Shown here: piece after piece, positions 9,091 to 18,738 of the stretch
Layout: each line of letters starts with the position of its first letter
Position numbering within the stretch: the stretch's first letter is position 1
Assembly: GCF_902806695.1 (NCBI RefSeq)
Contig: NZ_CADCXN010000035.1
Location: 1 to 64,000, forward strand
DNA from: Candidatus Methylobacter favarea
GTDB taxonomy: Bacteria > Pseudomonadota > Gammaproteobacteria > Methylococcales > Methylomonadaceae
Direction of reading: 5' to 3'
Length of the DNA: 64,000 nucleotides
The notes under the pieces: generated by a model
Seen by the model: the letters and a program-made list of their open reading frames with translations, nothing else
Told to the model about the DNA's origin: nothing
The model's database searches: none
Program-made: the position numbers and the translations under genes

Positions 9091-11121
9091 TTAAAAGTCG
9101 AGGCTTGCTTTGATGCGGAAGGTTAAACCATCCTGTTCTATGGCATTTTGCCTGTGCTGTCCGGCGCCGGGGTCAAAATATTGCTCATCAAAAAGGTTAT
9201 AGACACCCCCTGAAAGCTCAAGGCCTTTAACCCAGTTTTGCGTGAATAAAGTGATATTGCTAATGACATGATCACCCACTTGGCCCCTGGCATTGCCGTT
9301 AGCTTCTTTAGGGGGCGTTATTCTGCCGCTCATATAGCGGGTCTCAAAGCCGACAAATATTTTGTCCTGCCATAAAGGCGCGATAAGGTTTAGCTTAACC
9401 ATGTGTTCCGGGGAATTGGTCAAGCGTTCAGCGGTTGCAGTATTCTTAGTGTCCTGCCAGGAATAACTGATACGCCATTGAAAGCCGTTGTTCAAAAGAT
9501 TTTCCAATTGAACTTCCAGTCCGTTGGACTCTACATCGCCGGCATTCTGATTTTGTAATAAATCATGAGTTGTTGTTACTAAAGAAATTATGTCGCTTAT
9601 GTCGGTATGGAAGAGATTGAATTCGGCCCGCAGGTATTCATTAAAATAATGTTCAAGTATCAATTCCTCAGTTTGCAGTTTTTCCGGCTGCAAATTAATA
9701 CTGGGAATAATTGAAATGCCGGCATCGTTATAGTTCAGCTCATATTGGTTAGGGGCCCTGAAAGCAGTGCCGTAAAGAAGTTTTACTGTTGTGCTTTCCC
9801 AAGGATTGTAGATGAGCGCCAGACGGGGATTGGCGGTATTGCCGAAAGTACTGAAATAATCAACACGAACTCCGGCATTCAATGTCAGGTAAGAAGTAAT
9901 ACTGTATTCATCCTGAATAAAGAGCGCCCATTGATACGTACTGGCATCTGAATTTATGTAAGTAGCTCTATCATAGTTAGTTAGAAATTGATCAAAATTA
10001 TTTTGGTAAACACCTCCGGCTGTTATTCTATGATCATTCCAGAATACTTTAGCAGCTTCCAGTTCGCCATATAACCACTGCCCTCTGACAAGATCTTTAT
10101 TAACAATAATATCAGGCACATTAGTAGTTGAAACATCAAAAGGAAAGTCGCCTCTGTTGCGATAGTTATTGTAGGAGACTCTGGAGCTTATATTCAATTG
10201 GTTAGTAAAGGTATGGCCATATTTAAGCTCCAAAAAGGTGGATTCATCAATAGTATTCTCAGCCGGATGGTTAAATACAGTATTAAAAGAAGCGGTAGGG
10301 ACATCTTTATTTCGCCTGACATATAAACCTTGAAAGGTGAAATCCCGAAAAGAGACAGTGGCCATCAGCTTCTTTGCCTGTTCCTCATCATTATGCAGGC
10401 TGACGCCATTATTCGTGGCCGGCGTATCAAATTCCCTGTAATAACGGCGATTATAGCCCTGGCTGTCGTAAAAAGTTCCGGTTATGAAGGCTTCCAGGCC
10501 GTTGCCGAAGCGGTTGCCATAACTTGCACTGGTTTTATAGGTATCGTTAGTGCCGTAGGAAGCCTTAATATTTGCGCCTCTCTGATCCCGTCCGCGCTTG
10601 GTGATGACATTAATAACACCCAAAAAAGCACTGGTGCCGTACAGGGAGGAACTGGGGCCCCGGACAATTTCCACCCGTTCAATCATATCAACATCAACCG
10701 GGAATCCTTCAGACGTATCCCATGAGTCATAGATATTATCGTTAAACCGGTGTCCGTCTATTAATAATAGCAAACGAGAATTGAAATCTGCCGGCAGGCC
10801 GAAGCCGCGTGCCCCGGCAAAGCCATAATTCCGATCGTTAGTGTTATAAAAGCCCTTGAGACTGGCCAAAATTTCGCCAAAGGTTCGATAGCCCCACTTT
10901 TTTATTTCGTCTGAAGTAACGATACTGATCGAAGCCGGAGCTTTGGTTATTTTCTGTTCATATTTGGAGGCGCTATAAACTGAAGCAATTTCCTGAAACA
11001 GCAGGCTATCTTCTTCAAGCGAAGGGGTCGGGGTTGAATTTTCTTCCGCTGCAAAGGCAGAGGTTTGAAGAGGTAAGCCAATAATGCCGATAATTAAAAT
11101 AAATAATTTAGAACACTGCAT
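9091..11121 (-). CDS. TonB-dependent outer-membrane receptor
   Basis: From the ATG at 11121 the product is 676 residues. A signal peptide (MQCSKLFILI...TSAFA) is followed by a plug domain with VERVEIVRGPSSSLYG and GVINVITK words, and then a long beta-barrel ending in the aromatic residue F typical of outer-membrane proteins. A longer form from a TTG at 11178 would put 19 polar residues before the signal peptide, so I prefer 11121. The family imports siderophores, cobalamin and other scarce ligands with TonB energy. Followed closely by a periplasmic binding protein and a c-di-GMP hybrid sensor, it probably forms the outer-membrane stage of an uptake or sensing system. Confidence 0.9.
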   Translation of the reverse strand: MQCSKLFILIIGIIGLPLQTSAFAAEENSTPTPSLEEDSLLFQEIASVYSASKYEQKITKAPASISIVTSDEIKKWGYRTFGEILASLKGFYNTNDRNYGFAGARGFGLPADFNSRLLLLIDGHRFNDNIYDSWDTSEGFPVDVDMIERVEIVRGPSSSLYGTSAFLGVINVITKRGRDQRGANIKASYGTNDTYKTSASYGNRFGNGLEAFITGTFYDSQGYNRRYYREFDTPATNNGVSLHNDEEQAKKLMATVSFRDFTFQGLYVRRNKDVPTASFNTVFNHPAENTIDESTFLELKYGHTFTNQLNISSRVSYNNYRNRGDFPFDVSTTNVPDIIVNKDLVRGQWLYGELEAAKVFWNDHRITAGGVYQNNFDQFLTNYDRATYINSDASTYQWALFIQDEYSITSYLTLNAGVRVDYFSTFGNTANPRLALIYNPWESTTVKLLYGTAFRAPNQYELNYNDAGISIIPSINLQPEKLQTEELILEHYFNEYLRAEFNLFHTDISDIISLVTTTHDLLQNQNAGDVESNGLEVQLENLLNNGFQWRISYSWQDTKNTATAERLTNSPEHMVKLNLIAPLWQDKIFVGFETRYMSGRITPPKEANGNARGQVGDHVISNITLFTQNWVKGLELSGGVYNLFDEQYFDPGAGQHRQNAIEQDGLTFRIKASLDF

Positions 11122-11178
11122 AAGTCTGCTCTTTTTTTCAATGCTGAAATTAATCTCAATATAGTTAAATAATTTCAA

Positions 11179-11565
11179 CTAGGGAAAATCAAAGTCCACC
11201 GATATTGAAGGTTAGCAATATTTATAGATGACATGGTCAATGCCTGTTATTAGCATTCCTGGCCGTCGGGATTGTTATACTGTCTGTAGTAATTTGTAAT
11301 ATTTGAAAAGCTGAACTATCTTAAAAATAACCTGGACAAGATTTCGTGTATGGACTTGTAGCATATTTAAGTCATAAAGCTCTACCGCTAAGTTAAAGTA
11401 TTTTAACCGGCTAGACGCTTTTGCATGCCTTAGCCATTAACTGCATTAAATTTTCAACTTCAGGGGGGGAAGATAAATTCATAATCCGATGAAATAACAG
11501 AGCACGCCGGTGGAGCCATTTCTTACAACAGTTTTAATGTTCAATAACCTTAGGGGATAAAGGTT
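11179..11565. other. Divergent intergenic region
   Basis: It separates the minus-strand TonB unit from the plus-strand EamA gene and must hold both promoters. I see no structured RNA or convincing -35/-10 pair. A run of seven G residues occurs near 11464-11470. Confidence 0.4.
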
Positions 11566-12456
11566 ATGTGGCTTTTCTATGCGCTGCTTGGTCCGCCATT
11601 TTGTGCTATTGTCCATGTCCTCGACAGTCACTGTGTTGAAAATGTGTTTGATCGGCCCTTTATGGGGGTCATTACAGGCTCCGTCGCTTCATTAGTTATC
11701 TTGCTTGCTGTATCCTTTGCGATGCCATTTGCAATATGGCAATTGCCTGGACCGGATGTGGTCGTATTGGCCTTACTGGCAGGCGGTCTTATTCAGCTGA
11801 GTCAGGCATTTTACTTCAAGGCCTTGCAGTATAGCGAGGCTGGGATCGTTGCCGCTTACTGGAACCTTATTCCGATTCTCTTGCCACTAACCAGTTATTA
11901 TTTATTCGACGAGGTTCTCACTCTCTGGCAATATGCCGGCATTGGTATTCTGATTTTTACCTCGGTTTGTTTTTGCCTGCTGGACTCCTGTTTAAAAGGC
12001 CGGTGGTATTCCTTCATGCTCATGCTGGCTGCCTGCATGGTTCAGGTCATTACCATGCTTATCCAGAAGACTGTGTTCGAACAGGGAGAATTTTTCATCT
12101 GTTTTCTGATTGTTATGATAGGGATTATAGGAAGCGGCGTATTGCCCTTGTTAATTCCCGATATCAGGAAGGCCCTGGGCAACAATATGCCGACTCTTCG
12201 TCCCGCAATCCCTATGCTTATAGGCATTGAAGCGGTGAACTGGGTGGCTCTCTATACGGCTCTTCGGGCTGTAGATCTGGGCGAGCCGGCGCTGGTTGCA
12301 GCCGTTGAAACGACCATTCCCGGGTATACATTTGCGCTGACATTGCTCCTGGTTGCCACCACAAAACGTTTTGATAACAAGGAGGCGCGTCAGCAGTTGC
12401 CACTCAAGCTGGCCCTGGTTGCATTAATGACTGTTGGAGTCTGGCAGGTATCGTAG
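11566..12456 (+). CDS. EamA-family (DMT superfamily) transporter
   Basis: The 296-residue protein is almost entirely hydrophobic, with about ten membrane-spanning segments in two similar halves, as expected of EamA drug/metabolite transporters. An early helix pair carries the QAFYFKALQYSEA motif, and the second half has a similar ALYTALRAVDLGEPAL segment. Such proteins export or import amino acids and other small metabolites; the substrate cannot be assigned. The ATG is preceded by a purine-rich GGGGATAAAGG. It stands alone, convergent with the lipoprotein gene downstream. Confidence 0.8.
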   Translation: MWLFYALLGPPFCAIVHVLDSHCVENVFDRPFMGVITGSVASLVILLAVSFAMPFAIWQLPGPDVVVLALLAGGLIQLSQAFYFKALQYSEAGIVAAYWNLIPILLPLTSYYLFDEVLTLWQYAGIGILIFTSVCFCLLDSCLKGRWYSFMLMLAACMVQVITMLIQKTVFEQGEFFICFLIVMIGIIGSGVLPLLIPDIRKALGNNMPTLRPAIPMLIGIEAVNWVALYTALRAVDLGEPALVAAVETTIPGYTFALTLLLVATTKRFDNKEARQQLPLKLALVALMTVGVWQVS

Positions 12457-12494
12457 AACTCGGAGTTAATTAAGGTCGGATTTTTAGATATCCG

Positions 12495-12902
12495 TCACTT
12501 TTTTTCTTTTTCCGTTTCCTCCGATTCCATGATTACGGCTGAATAGCAGGTCATCAAACTTTCCGTGTAGTTGCTATGGGCTTCGGCAAGTTCCTGCGCT
12601 GAACCGAAATCGCTGCGTAATTCATCCATTGTCTTTTTAGGGTCTTTGGCTGTGGATAGAGTCAACATCTTGGTATAGTTGCGATAAGCCGTCATTCGCT
12701 TGGGGTCAAAAGGAAAGGCGCCGGGCATATTGGCGGAAGTTGTTGCTACGACGCAGTCAGTCATATGTTCAGGAGTTACATGATAGTCCTTAACGTCCTG
12801 TTCTTTCTGCATTTGTTCGAATACAGCCTGTTCATACCGGTTCTTATCAGCACACGCTGAGAGTAAGAATGCAGAGAGAAAAATCAGCAGTAGTTTAGTC
12901 AT
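12495..12902 (-). CDS. Small predicted lipoprotein of unknown function
   Basis: The 135-residue product has a short charged start, a hydrophobic stretch and a lipobox (LSAC, cysteine at residue 17), so it is probably exported and lipid-anchored. After cleavage no known domain is recognised; the body is mostly helical and ends in a charged E/K tail. Two internal cysteines (in TDCVVA and MTCYSA) could form a disulfide. It is a single gene, convergent with the EamA transporter. Confidence 0.65.
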   Translation of the reverse strand: MTKLLLIFLSAFLLSACADKNRYEQAVFEQMQKEQDVKDYHVTPEHMTDCVVATTSANMPGAFPFDPKRMTAYRNYTKMLTLSTAKDPKKTMDELRSDFGSAQELAEAHSNYTESLMTCYSAVIMESEETEKEKK

Positions 12903-13010
12903 GAAAAAATACCGTAGTTAAGGGTTTAAACGGATGTAACGAAACAAAGCATTATACGCTTATTGTTATATCATCGTTTTTTGATTGTAGTGCAAGCCTG
13001 CAGGCTGAAT

Positions 13011-13802
13011 TCATGGGTCATAGCCATTAAATTCGCCCCCTGCAGACATTTCTTTCATGGCCTGGGTTATCCAGGCTTCTGCCTCTGCATTGATATCTGC
13101 GGCTTTACGTCCCTTGCTTTTAATGACGGGGCCAATTTTAACTTTTATAGTTCCCGGATATTTCAGAAAACTATAGCGCGGCCAGTATATACCCGCATTA
13201 TGAGCAATGGGGACGACCGGATAGCAGGTTTTTTGAGCTAACATGGCTCCGCCTGCATTAAATTTCCTCGTTTCCCCTGGTGCTGTGCGCGTACCTTCAG
13301 GAAATATAATCACCCATAAGCCCTGATTTAAACAGGCTGTTCCCCGAGCCAGCAATAATCGTAAGGCCGCGCGCTGATTTTTCCGGTCTATGGCTATGGG
13401 TTTTAATGTTGCCATTGCCCAGCCTAACACCGGCAGCCACAATAAAGATCGCTTTAACAGCACAGTTTGCATTGGCAGTATATGTCTTAAAGCAACGGTT
13501 TCCCAGGCAGATTGATGCTTGCTCAATACAATCGTAGGCCGATGCTTGTTAATATTTTTCATGCCTTCGACTTCATAATGAAGGCCGCAAAAAACTTTCG
13601 CCGCCCATAAAATGAATGCCGGCCATAAACCCATAATTTTGTAGCGAATATGAAAAGGACAGGGAAGGCATAAAAGAACGAGTCCGCCGATTATCAGCGC
13701 AGACAGAATCGAGCAGATCAAGAAAATGCTTGAACCAATAAAAATCCGGATTTTAGTGCCTGGAATTTTATTGTCTGGGTACGAGATAGTGTGCCGCGTC
13801 AT
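13011..13802 (-). CDS. plsC: 1-acyl-sn-glycerol-3-phosphate acyltransferase
   Basis: The 263-residue membrane-associated enzyme is predicted to add the second acyl chain to lysophosphatidic acid. An acyltransferase motif of the HX4D type appears as HQSAWE (acid residue E), and the FPEGTR substrate motif is intact, followed by GGAML. An N-terminal hydrophobic segment anchors it. The frame remains open upstream to 13919, but those extra residues are the old C-terminal coding sequence of gmhB (VKTGKGKKTL), so I place the start at the ATG at 13802, which overlaps the gmhB end in another frame. The HX4E variant is seen in related acyltransferases. Confidence 0.85.
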   Translation of the reverse strand: MTRHTISYPDNKIPGTKIRIFIGSSIFLICSILSALIIGGLVLLCLPCPFHIRYKIMGLWPAFILWAAKVFCGLHYEVEGMKNINKHRPTIVLSKHQSAWETVALRHILPMQTVLLKRSLLWLPVLGWAMATLKPIAIDRKNQRAALRLLLARGTACLNQGLWVIIFPEGTRTAPGETRKFNAGGAMLAQKTCYPVVPIAHNAGIYWPRYSFLKYPGTIKVKIGPVIKSKGRKAADINAEAEAWITQAMKEMSAGGEFNGYDP

Positions 13803-14255
13803 AGAAATTTTTAAAAACAGGAAAGTCAGATGGGGATGATAAGCCAATGTTTTTTTGCCTTTGCCGGTCTTGACAAGTATCGGATTTGACATTAACAGTT
13901 TGGTTCGCATGAATATCACCTAGGGAATCGCCGATAAAAGGCATACTTTTCAGGTTGGCTTTTCTTGCTGCGGCAAAAGATTTCAGTAGACCAGATTTGG
14001 ATTTCCGACAGCGGCAGCGGCCGCCTTTATAAGCAGTCAAACGATGCATTTTGGCGCTAATTTTATCCACTGAGGCCAGACTGAGCAAGCCGTGCGCAAG
14101 CCCCTATTAAGTTGTGATAAAGGCGGCTTTATAACCGTGCTGATTGAACAGGACAATAGCCTCAAGGCTGACCCAAGGGAGCGCCATTCCACGGGTGATT
14201 TAATAAATGGGTCGGACTCATGATTAAGAACGCCGCCACATCTATCAGCGTGCAT
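13768..14255 (-). pseudogene. gmhB: Wrecked heptose-bisphosphate phosphatase gene (gmhB)
   Basis: Between glyS and plsC, where gmhB often sits, GmhB sequence is spread over several frames. The start has a damaged DxD site (DRCGGV in place of DRDGV), followed by FIKSPVEW. A frame change leads to EAIVLFNQHGY and FITT, then two successive stops (TAATAG, near 14105). GLAHGLL and ISAKMHRL continue in that frame, a CRCRKSKSG zinc-site remnant has lost its preceding loop, and GDSLGDIHA follows. The end splits into VKTGKGKKTL in one frame and VFKNFYDAA in another. The enzyme would act on D-glycero-D-manno-heptose 1,7-bisphosphate in LPS heptose synthesis. Multiple independent lesions make function impossible. 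Confidence 0.85.
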
Positions 14256-14272
14256 CGATCTATACCTGGCGT

Positions 14273-16390
14273 TTATGATTGCAGTCTGGAGATATCGGCA
14301 CAGCTCAGGAATTGTTCCGACAGCATCGACAACAAGGCCAGCCGGTTTGCGCGCAGTTCAGCATCCTCGGTCATGACCATGACGTGATCGAAAAACGCAT
14401 CAATATCATCCCGTAATTGCGCCAGACGATTAAGCATCGCTGGATAGTCGCGTTGCGCCAGTAATGGCTGGATGTCCTTGTCGGATTGCAAGGCAGCGGC
14501 TAAAAGCTGTTTTTCCTGCGCTTCAATCAGCTGGCCCACCTGAGCACCTGGCGCAGTTTCCGATTTTTTAAGAATATTGCGGATGCGTTTGTTGGCTGCT
14601 GCCAGACTTTCAGCCTGCGGCAATTGACGGAAAGCTTTAACGGCCTGTAGACGCTGCATAAAGTCCAGCGGTTCTGCCGGCGTCACGGCAATAACGGCGT
14701 CAAATTCATCAGCGCTATAGCCCTGATCGAAACAGTAGCCTTTCAGACGGTCAAAAATAAAATCGATAACCTGATCGGATGTTGTTGGCTCATCATCAAT
14801 GCTTCCGTTTGCATAGCGCTTAACTTCAGAGCCAGATTGACTGGCGCTGGGATTGATCTGATCATTGGCGAAACGTATCAGCTCAACAATATTTATATTG
14901 AGTTTATTCTCTATAATCGTTCGCAATATGCCCAGTGCCGCGCGTCTCAAGGCATAAGGATCTTTGTCGCCGGTGGGAATCAGTCCGACTTTAAAAATTC
15001 CGACCAGTGTGTCTAGCTTGTCGGCAATGGCAAGAATTTGCCCTGTTGTGCTCGGCGGCGTCGGGCTGCCGGATTGTTTGGGAAAATACTGTTCTTCAAG
15101 CGCCCGGGCGACTTCGGCCGGTTCATTGTCGGCCAGTGCATAATAACGCCCCATGATCCCTTGCAAGTTGCCGAATTCGCCGACCATTTCGGTCATCAAG
15201 TCAGTTTTGGCCAGCAGGGCCGCACGTTTAGCCAGGTCGATATCAGCGTTAATGTTAGTGGCTATATAAGCCGCGAGATTTTCAACGCGTTCGGTTTTAT
15301 CAGCCAATGTGCCCAGGTTTTCCTGAAAGATAATGCTGGACAGGCTTAATAAACGCTCTTCCAGGCGTTTTTTTCTATCCTGTTTCCAGAAAAATTCGGC
15401 ATCGGACAGGCGCGGTGTCACCACGCGTTCATTGCCCTGCCGGATCGACTGCAAATTGCTGCTGTCAATATTGCTGAAGGTGATGAAATGCGGCAACAAA
15501 CCGCCGACGGCATTTTTAACCGGGAAATATTTCTGATTGGTCTGCATGGTGGTAATCAGCACTTCGGCAGGCAGATCAAGAAAACGCGGATCAAAACTGC
15601 CGGTTACCGGTACCGGCCATTCATTCAGGGCGGTAACTTCTTCCAGCAACTCGTCTTCTATATGGGCTATGCCATTAACCGCTAATGCGGCTTTTTGTGC
15701 GGCCGCATGGATAATTGATTTTCTTTGTTCAAAATCGGCAATGACTTTGCCCTCTTTGAATAAAGCCTCCGGATAATCTTCCGGCTTGTTGATAGTCAGC
15801 TTCTGGGGTGCATGAAAGCGATGGCCTCGCGTTGCTGTTCCGGTTTCAAGTCCCAGAATTTCAGTTTTAATGATGTTGCCGCCATAAAGCAGTACCGCCC
15901 AATGTACAGGTCTGACAAATTCTGTACTGAAACTGCCCCAGCGCATTCTTTTAGCGATAGGCAATGCAGCAATGCTGTGTCTAATGATGTCCGGAATTAG
16001 ATTCTCAGTGGATTGACCTTTAACATTTTGGGTAAAGACCAGCCATTCACCCTTGTCTGTGGTTAATCGTTCCAGTTTGTCGAAAGTCGTGCCGCAGCTG
16101 ACAGCAAAACCAACAGCAGCTTTGCTGGGCGTGCCGTCTGCTGCAAAAGCAGCCTGCATGGCAGGGCCGCGTTTCTCTATGGTTTTATCCGGTTGCGCTG
16201 TAGCCAGGTTTTCAATCACTACGGCTAAGCGTCTGGGCGTAGCATAGGCTTTGCTGGCAGTAAAGCTTAAACCAGCGGCTGTTAAAGCTTCAATTATGTT
16301 GCTGCGCAGGGCATTGCTTAGTTTAAGCAATGTTTTGGGCGGCAATTCTTCGCAGCCCAGCTCGAAAAGTAAATGTTTGCCATTTATCAT
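14273..16390 (-). CDS. glyS: Glycine--tRNA ligase beta subunit
   Basis: The 705-residue protein is the tRNA-binding beta subunit of the tetrameric bacterial glycyl-tRNA synthetase. It opens with LLFELGCEELPPK, characteristic of GlyS, and carries the family blocks RRLAV, RGPA, RWGSF, FVRPVHW, HFITFSN and RKKRLEERL. Length is close to the usual 690. Its ATG follows the glyQ stop by one base, so the two subunits are cotranslated. Downstream is the decayed gmhB. Confidence 0.97.
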   Translation of the reverse strand: MINGKHLLFELGCEELPPKTLLKLSNALRSNIIEALTAAGLSFTASKAYATPRRLAVVIENLATAQPDKTIEKRGPAMQAAFAADGTPSKAAVGFAVSCGTTFDKLERLTTDKGEWLVFTQNVKGQSTENLIPDIIRHSIAALPIAKRMRWGSFSTEFVRPVHWAVLLYGGNIIKTEILGLETGTATRGHRFHAPQKLTINKPEDYPEALFKEGKVIADFEQRKSIIHAAAQKAALAVNGIAHIEDELLEEVTALNEWPVPVTGSFDPRFLDLPAEVLITTMQTNQKYFPVKNAVGGLLPHFITFSNIDSSNLQSIRQGNERVVTPRLSDAEFFWKQDRKKRLEERLLSLSSIIFQENLGTLADKTERVENLAAYIATNINADIDLAKRAALLAKTDLMTEMVGEFGNLQGIMGRYYALADNEPAEVARALEEQYFPKQSGSPTPPSTTGQILAIADKLDTLVGIFKVGLIPTGDKDPYALRRAALGILRTIIENKLNINIVELIRFANDQINPSASQSGSEVKRYANGSIDDEPTTSDQVIDFIFDRLKGYCFDQGYSADEFDAVIAVTPAEPLDFMQRLQAVKAFRQLPQAESLAAANKRIRNILKKSETAPGAQVGQLIEAQEKQLLAAALQSDKDIQPLLAQRDYPAMLNRLAQLRDDIDAFFDHVMVMTEDAELRANRLALLSMLSEQFLSCADISRLQS

Positions 16391-16391
16391 T

Positions 16392-17339
16392 TTATGCTCC
16401 CTGTCCGCTCAACATGGGGAAACCCAACAATTCCCTGCGCTGGTAATAGGCTTCGGCAACGGATTTGGACATGTTTCTGACCCTCAATATATAGCGCTGG
16501 CGCTCGGTAACGGAAATCGCATGCCGCGCATCGAGTAAATTAAAGGTGTGCGAAGCTTTCAGCACCATTTCATAGGCAGGTAAAGGCAAGTTCAGCGCAA
16601 TCAGCTTTTGGCATTCCTTTTCGTAGGTCTCGAAACACTGGAACAGGAATTCAACATTGGCATAATCGAAGTTGTAGGCAGACATCTCCACTTCATTCTG
16701 ATGAAAAACATCGCCGTAGGTAACTGTGCCGAATGGGCCTTTCGTCCAGACCAGATCAAAAACGCTTTTGACTCCCTGCAAATACATGGCAAGGCGCTCC
16801 AGTCCGTAGGTGATTTCGCCGGTAACGGGTCTGCATTCCAAACCGCCGACTTGTTGAAAATAAGTGAACTGGGTCACTTCCATGCCGTTTAGCCAAACTT
16901 CCCAGCCCAGGCCCCAGGCGCCCAAAGTGGGTGACTCCCAGTTGTCTTCAACAAAGCGAATGTCGTGTTCGAGCAAGTCAAAACCCAATTGCCGTAGCGA
17001 GCCCAGATAGAGTTCCTGGATATTGACAGGGGATGGCTTTAACGCCACCTGGAACTGGTAGTAATGTTGCAGACGGTTGGGATTCTCGCCAAAACGGCCG
17101 TCGGTGGGCCGGCGGGACGGCTGGACATAGGCAACGTTCCAGGGTTCGGGACCAATTGAACGCAGGAAAGTGGCAGGATGGAAAGTCCCGGCGCCTACTT
17201 CCTGATCCAATGGCTGCAATAAAATACAGCCCTGCTGTGACCAATATTCCTGTAGAGCCAGAATAAGTCCCTGAAAGGTCGATAAATCGTTGTTAATACT
17301 CGGCACGGTCGCTACCAGTCTGGCAATAAAAGGCGGCAA
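16392..17339 (-). CDS. glyQ: Glycine--tRNA ligase alpha subunit
   Basis: The 315-residue catalytic subunit activates glycine and forms an alpha2-beta2 enzyme with GlyS. The conserved start [18 protein letters not shown] (residues 20-37) and motifs [12 protein letters not shown] and [10 protein letters not shown] are present. The usual E. coli protein is about 303 residues and begins just before TFQGL, so the first dozen residues here may be an overlong start; no better ATG is visible. Overlap-free, one-base spacing to glyS. Confidence 0.97.
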   Translation of the reverse strand: MPPFIARLVATVPSINNDLSTFQGLILALQEYWSQQGCILLQPLDQEVGAGTFHPATFLRSIGPEPWNVAYVQPSRRPTDGRFGENPNRLQHYYQFQVALKPSPVNIQELYLGSLRQLGFDLLEHDIRFVEDNWESPTLGAWGLGWEVWLNGMEVTQFTYFQQVGGLECRPVTGEITYGLERLAMYLQGVKSVFDLVWTKGPFGTVTYGDVFHQNEVEMSAYNFDYANVEFLFQCFETYEKECQKLIALNLPLPAYEMVLKASHTFNLLDARHAISVTERQRYILRVRNMSKSVAEAYYQRRELLGFPMLSGQGA

Positions 17340-17447
17340 TTATAGCTCAAATATATTTTTATGGCAGGTTTGGAATAGCCTGTATCAGGAAATAAAACTG
17401 GAAGGCCTGGCGCTGAAGAGGCAAGTTTCAGCGCGAAGGACGAAAGA

Positions 17448-18617
17448 TTATTCTGCCGCTTCCTGTTCCTCGTCTTTCTGAATCGCTTGCAGCGATAGCC
17501 CGCCGCTCAGTTCGTTTTTTGAAGCGGTTGTTTTTTTAGGAGAGGATGCCGAACCCAGGCCCTCGCTCAAATTGATTTTCAACTTTAGGTTATTTGGTGA
17601 ATCGGAGTTTTGCAGCGCTTCTTCCAGTGAAATCATGCCTTCTTTAAACAATCTCAACAAATGGCTGTCAAAGGTCTGCATGCCGACATTTTCTGACTTT
17701 TCCATGGCTTCCTTAATGCCGTGAATATCCCCTTTCTGGATTAGATCGCGAACCAGTTGCGTACCCAGCAAAATTTCAATGGCGGCCGTGCGCTTGCCGT
17801 CAATAGCGGGCACCAGCCTTTGCGAGACAAAAGCTTTCAGATTGAGCGACAAATCCAGTAATAACTGGTTACGGCGTTCTTCCGGAAAGAAGTTGATGAT
17901 TCTGTCCAGCGCCTGGTTGGAATTATTGGCGTGCAAGGTTGAAAGACATAAATGCCCGGTTTCTGCAAAAGCCAGAGCATGCTCCATGGTTTCCTGAGAA
18001 CGGATTTCGCCGATTAGAATGACATCGGGAGCCTGACGCAGCGTGTTCTTGAGCGCATCTTCATAACTCATGGTGTCAACCCCGACTTCCCGCTGGTTGA
18101 CCAGGGATTTTTTATGCGGGTGTATATATTCGATAGGATCTTCAATAGTAATAATATGCCCGGAAGCGTTGCTGTTGCGGTAATCAATGAGTGCCGCAAG
18201 TGAGGTCGATTTTCCTGAACCGGTGCCGCCGACAAATAAAATCAGGCCGCGTTTTTCCATAATGGACTTTTTAAGTATGGGCGGCAATCCCAGCTTGTCA
18301 GCATTGGGAATCTCCACCTTGATATTGCGGATGACCAGCGCAAAGCTGTTACGCTGTTTGAAGATATTGACCCTGAATCGGCCAATCCCTGGTTCAGAGA
18401 TAGCCAGATTCATTTCAGGAATATGTTCAAACGCTTTTTGCTGATCTTCGTCCATCAGGCTGTAAGCGATGTCTTTTATTCGAGCCGGCGTCAGCTTAAT
18501 ATTCTCCAACGGTTTCAGGGCGCCTTGAAATTTGGCGGCTGGCGGCGCATCTGCAGTTAAGTAAAGGTCAGAGCCGTCATTTTGAACGAGGATTTTTAAA
18601 TAGTCTTTGAATTCCAT
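17448..18617 (-). CDS. pilU: PilT/PilU-family type IV pilus retraction ATPase, PilU-like
   Basis: The 389-residue hexameric secretion ATPase powers type IV pilus retraction with PilT. It has an N-terminal PAS-like domain, Walker A (GGTGSGKST, about 132-140), the Asp box and ITIEDPIE, Walker B region APDVILIGEIR and a His box (ETGHLCLSTLHAN). Its start MEFKDYLKILV and the LDRIINFFPEE block are closer to PilU than PilT. PilU usually follows pilT, but here it stands alone, divergent from the PP-loop gene. The C-terminal 60 residues are charged and serine-rich. Confidence 0.9.
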   Translation of the reverse strand: MEFKDYLKILVQNDGSDLYLTADAPPAAKFQGALKPLENIKLTPARIKDIAYSLMDEDQQKAFEHIPEMNLAISEPGIGRFRVNIFKQRNSFALVIRNIKVEIPNADKLGLPPILKKSIMEKRGLILFVGGTGSGKSTSLAALIDYRNSNASGHIITIEDPIEYIHPHKKSLVNQREVGVDTMSYEDALKNTLRQAPDVILIGEIRSQETMEHALAFAETGHLCLSTLHANNSNQALDRIINFFPEERRNQLLLDLSLNLKAFVSQRLVPAIDGKRTAAIEILLGTQLVRDLIQKGDIHGIKEAMEKSENVGMQTFDSHLLRLFKEGMISLEEALQNSDSPNNLKLKINLSEGLGSASSPKKTTASKNELSGGLSLQAIQKDEEQEAAE

Positions 18618-18704
18618 AGTTAATCCGGGATCAGGAATAAATCAGGTCATTCAAGTCTAGGTGATCAACTGTAGAAGTTGAAGCCGGATTGCAAAATAAC
18701 CGCG

Positions 18705-18710
18705 TATAAT
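18705..18710 (+). promoter_or_regulatory. Putative -10 hexamer for the PP-loop/TusA unit
   Basis: A perfect TATAAT lies 29 bases before the ATG at 18739 in the divergent gap with pilU. The TTGCAA at 18689 is too close to serve as its -35 element, so a full promoter is not shown. Confidence 0.35.
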
Positions 18711-18738
18711 ATGACAATTTTTTATAACCTTATCGATT

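Noticed and set aside
13803-13919. Upstream extension of the plsC frame
   Set aside because: The extra residues (VKTGKGKKTL and neighbours) are former gmhB coding sequence, so the ATG at 13802 is a better start.
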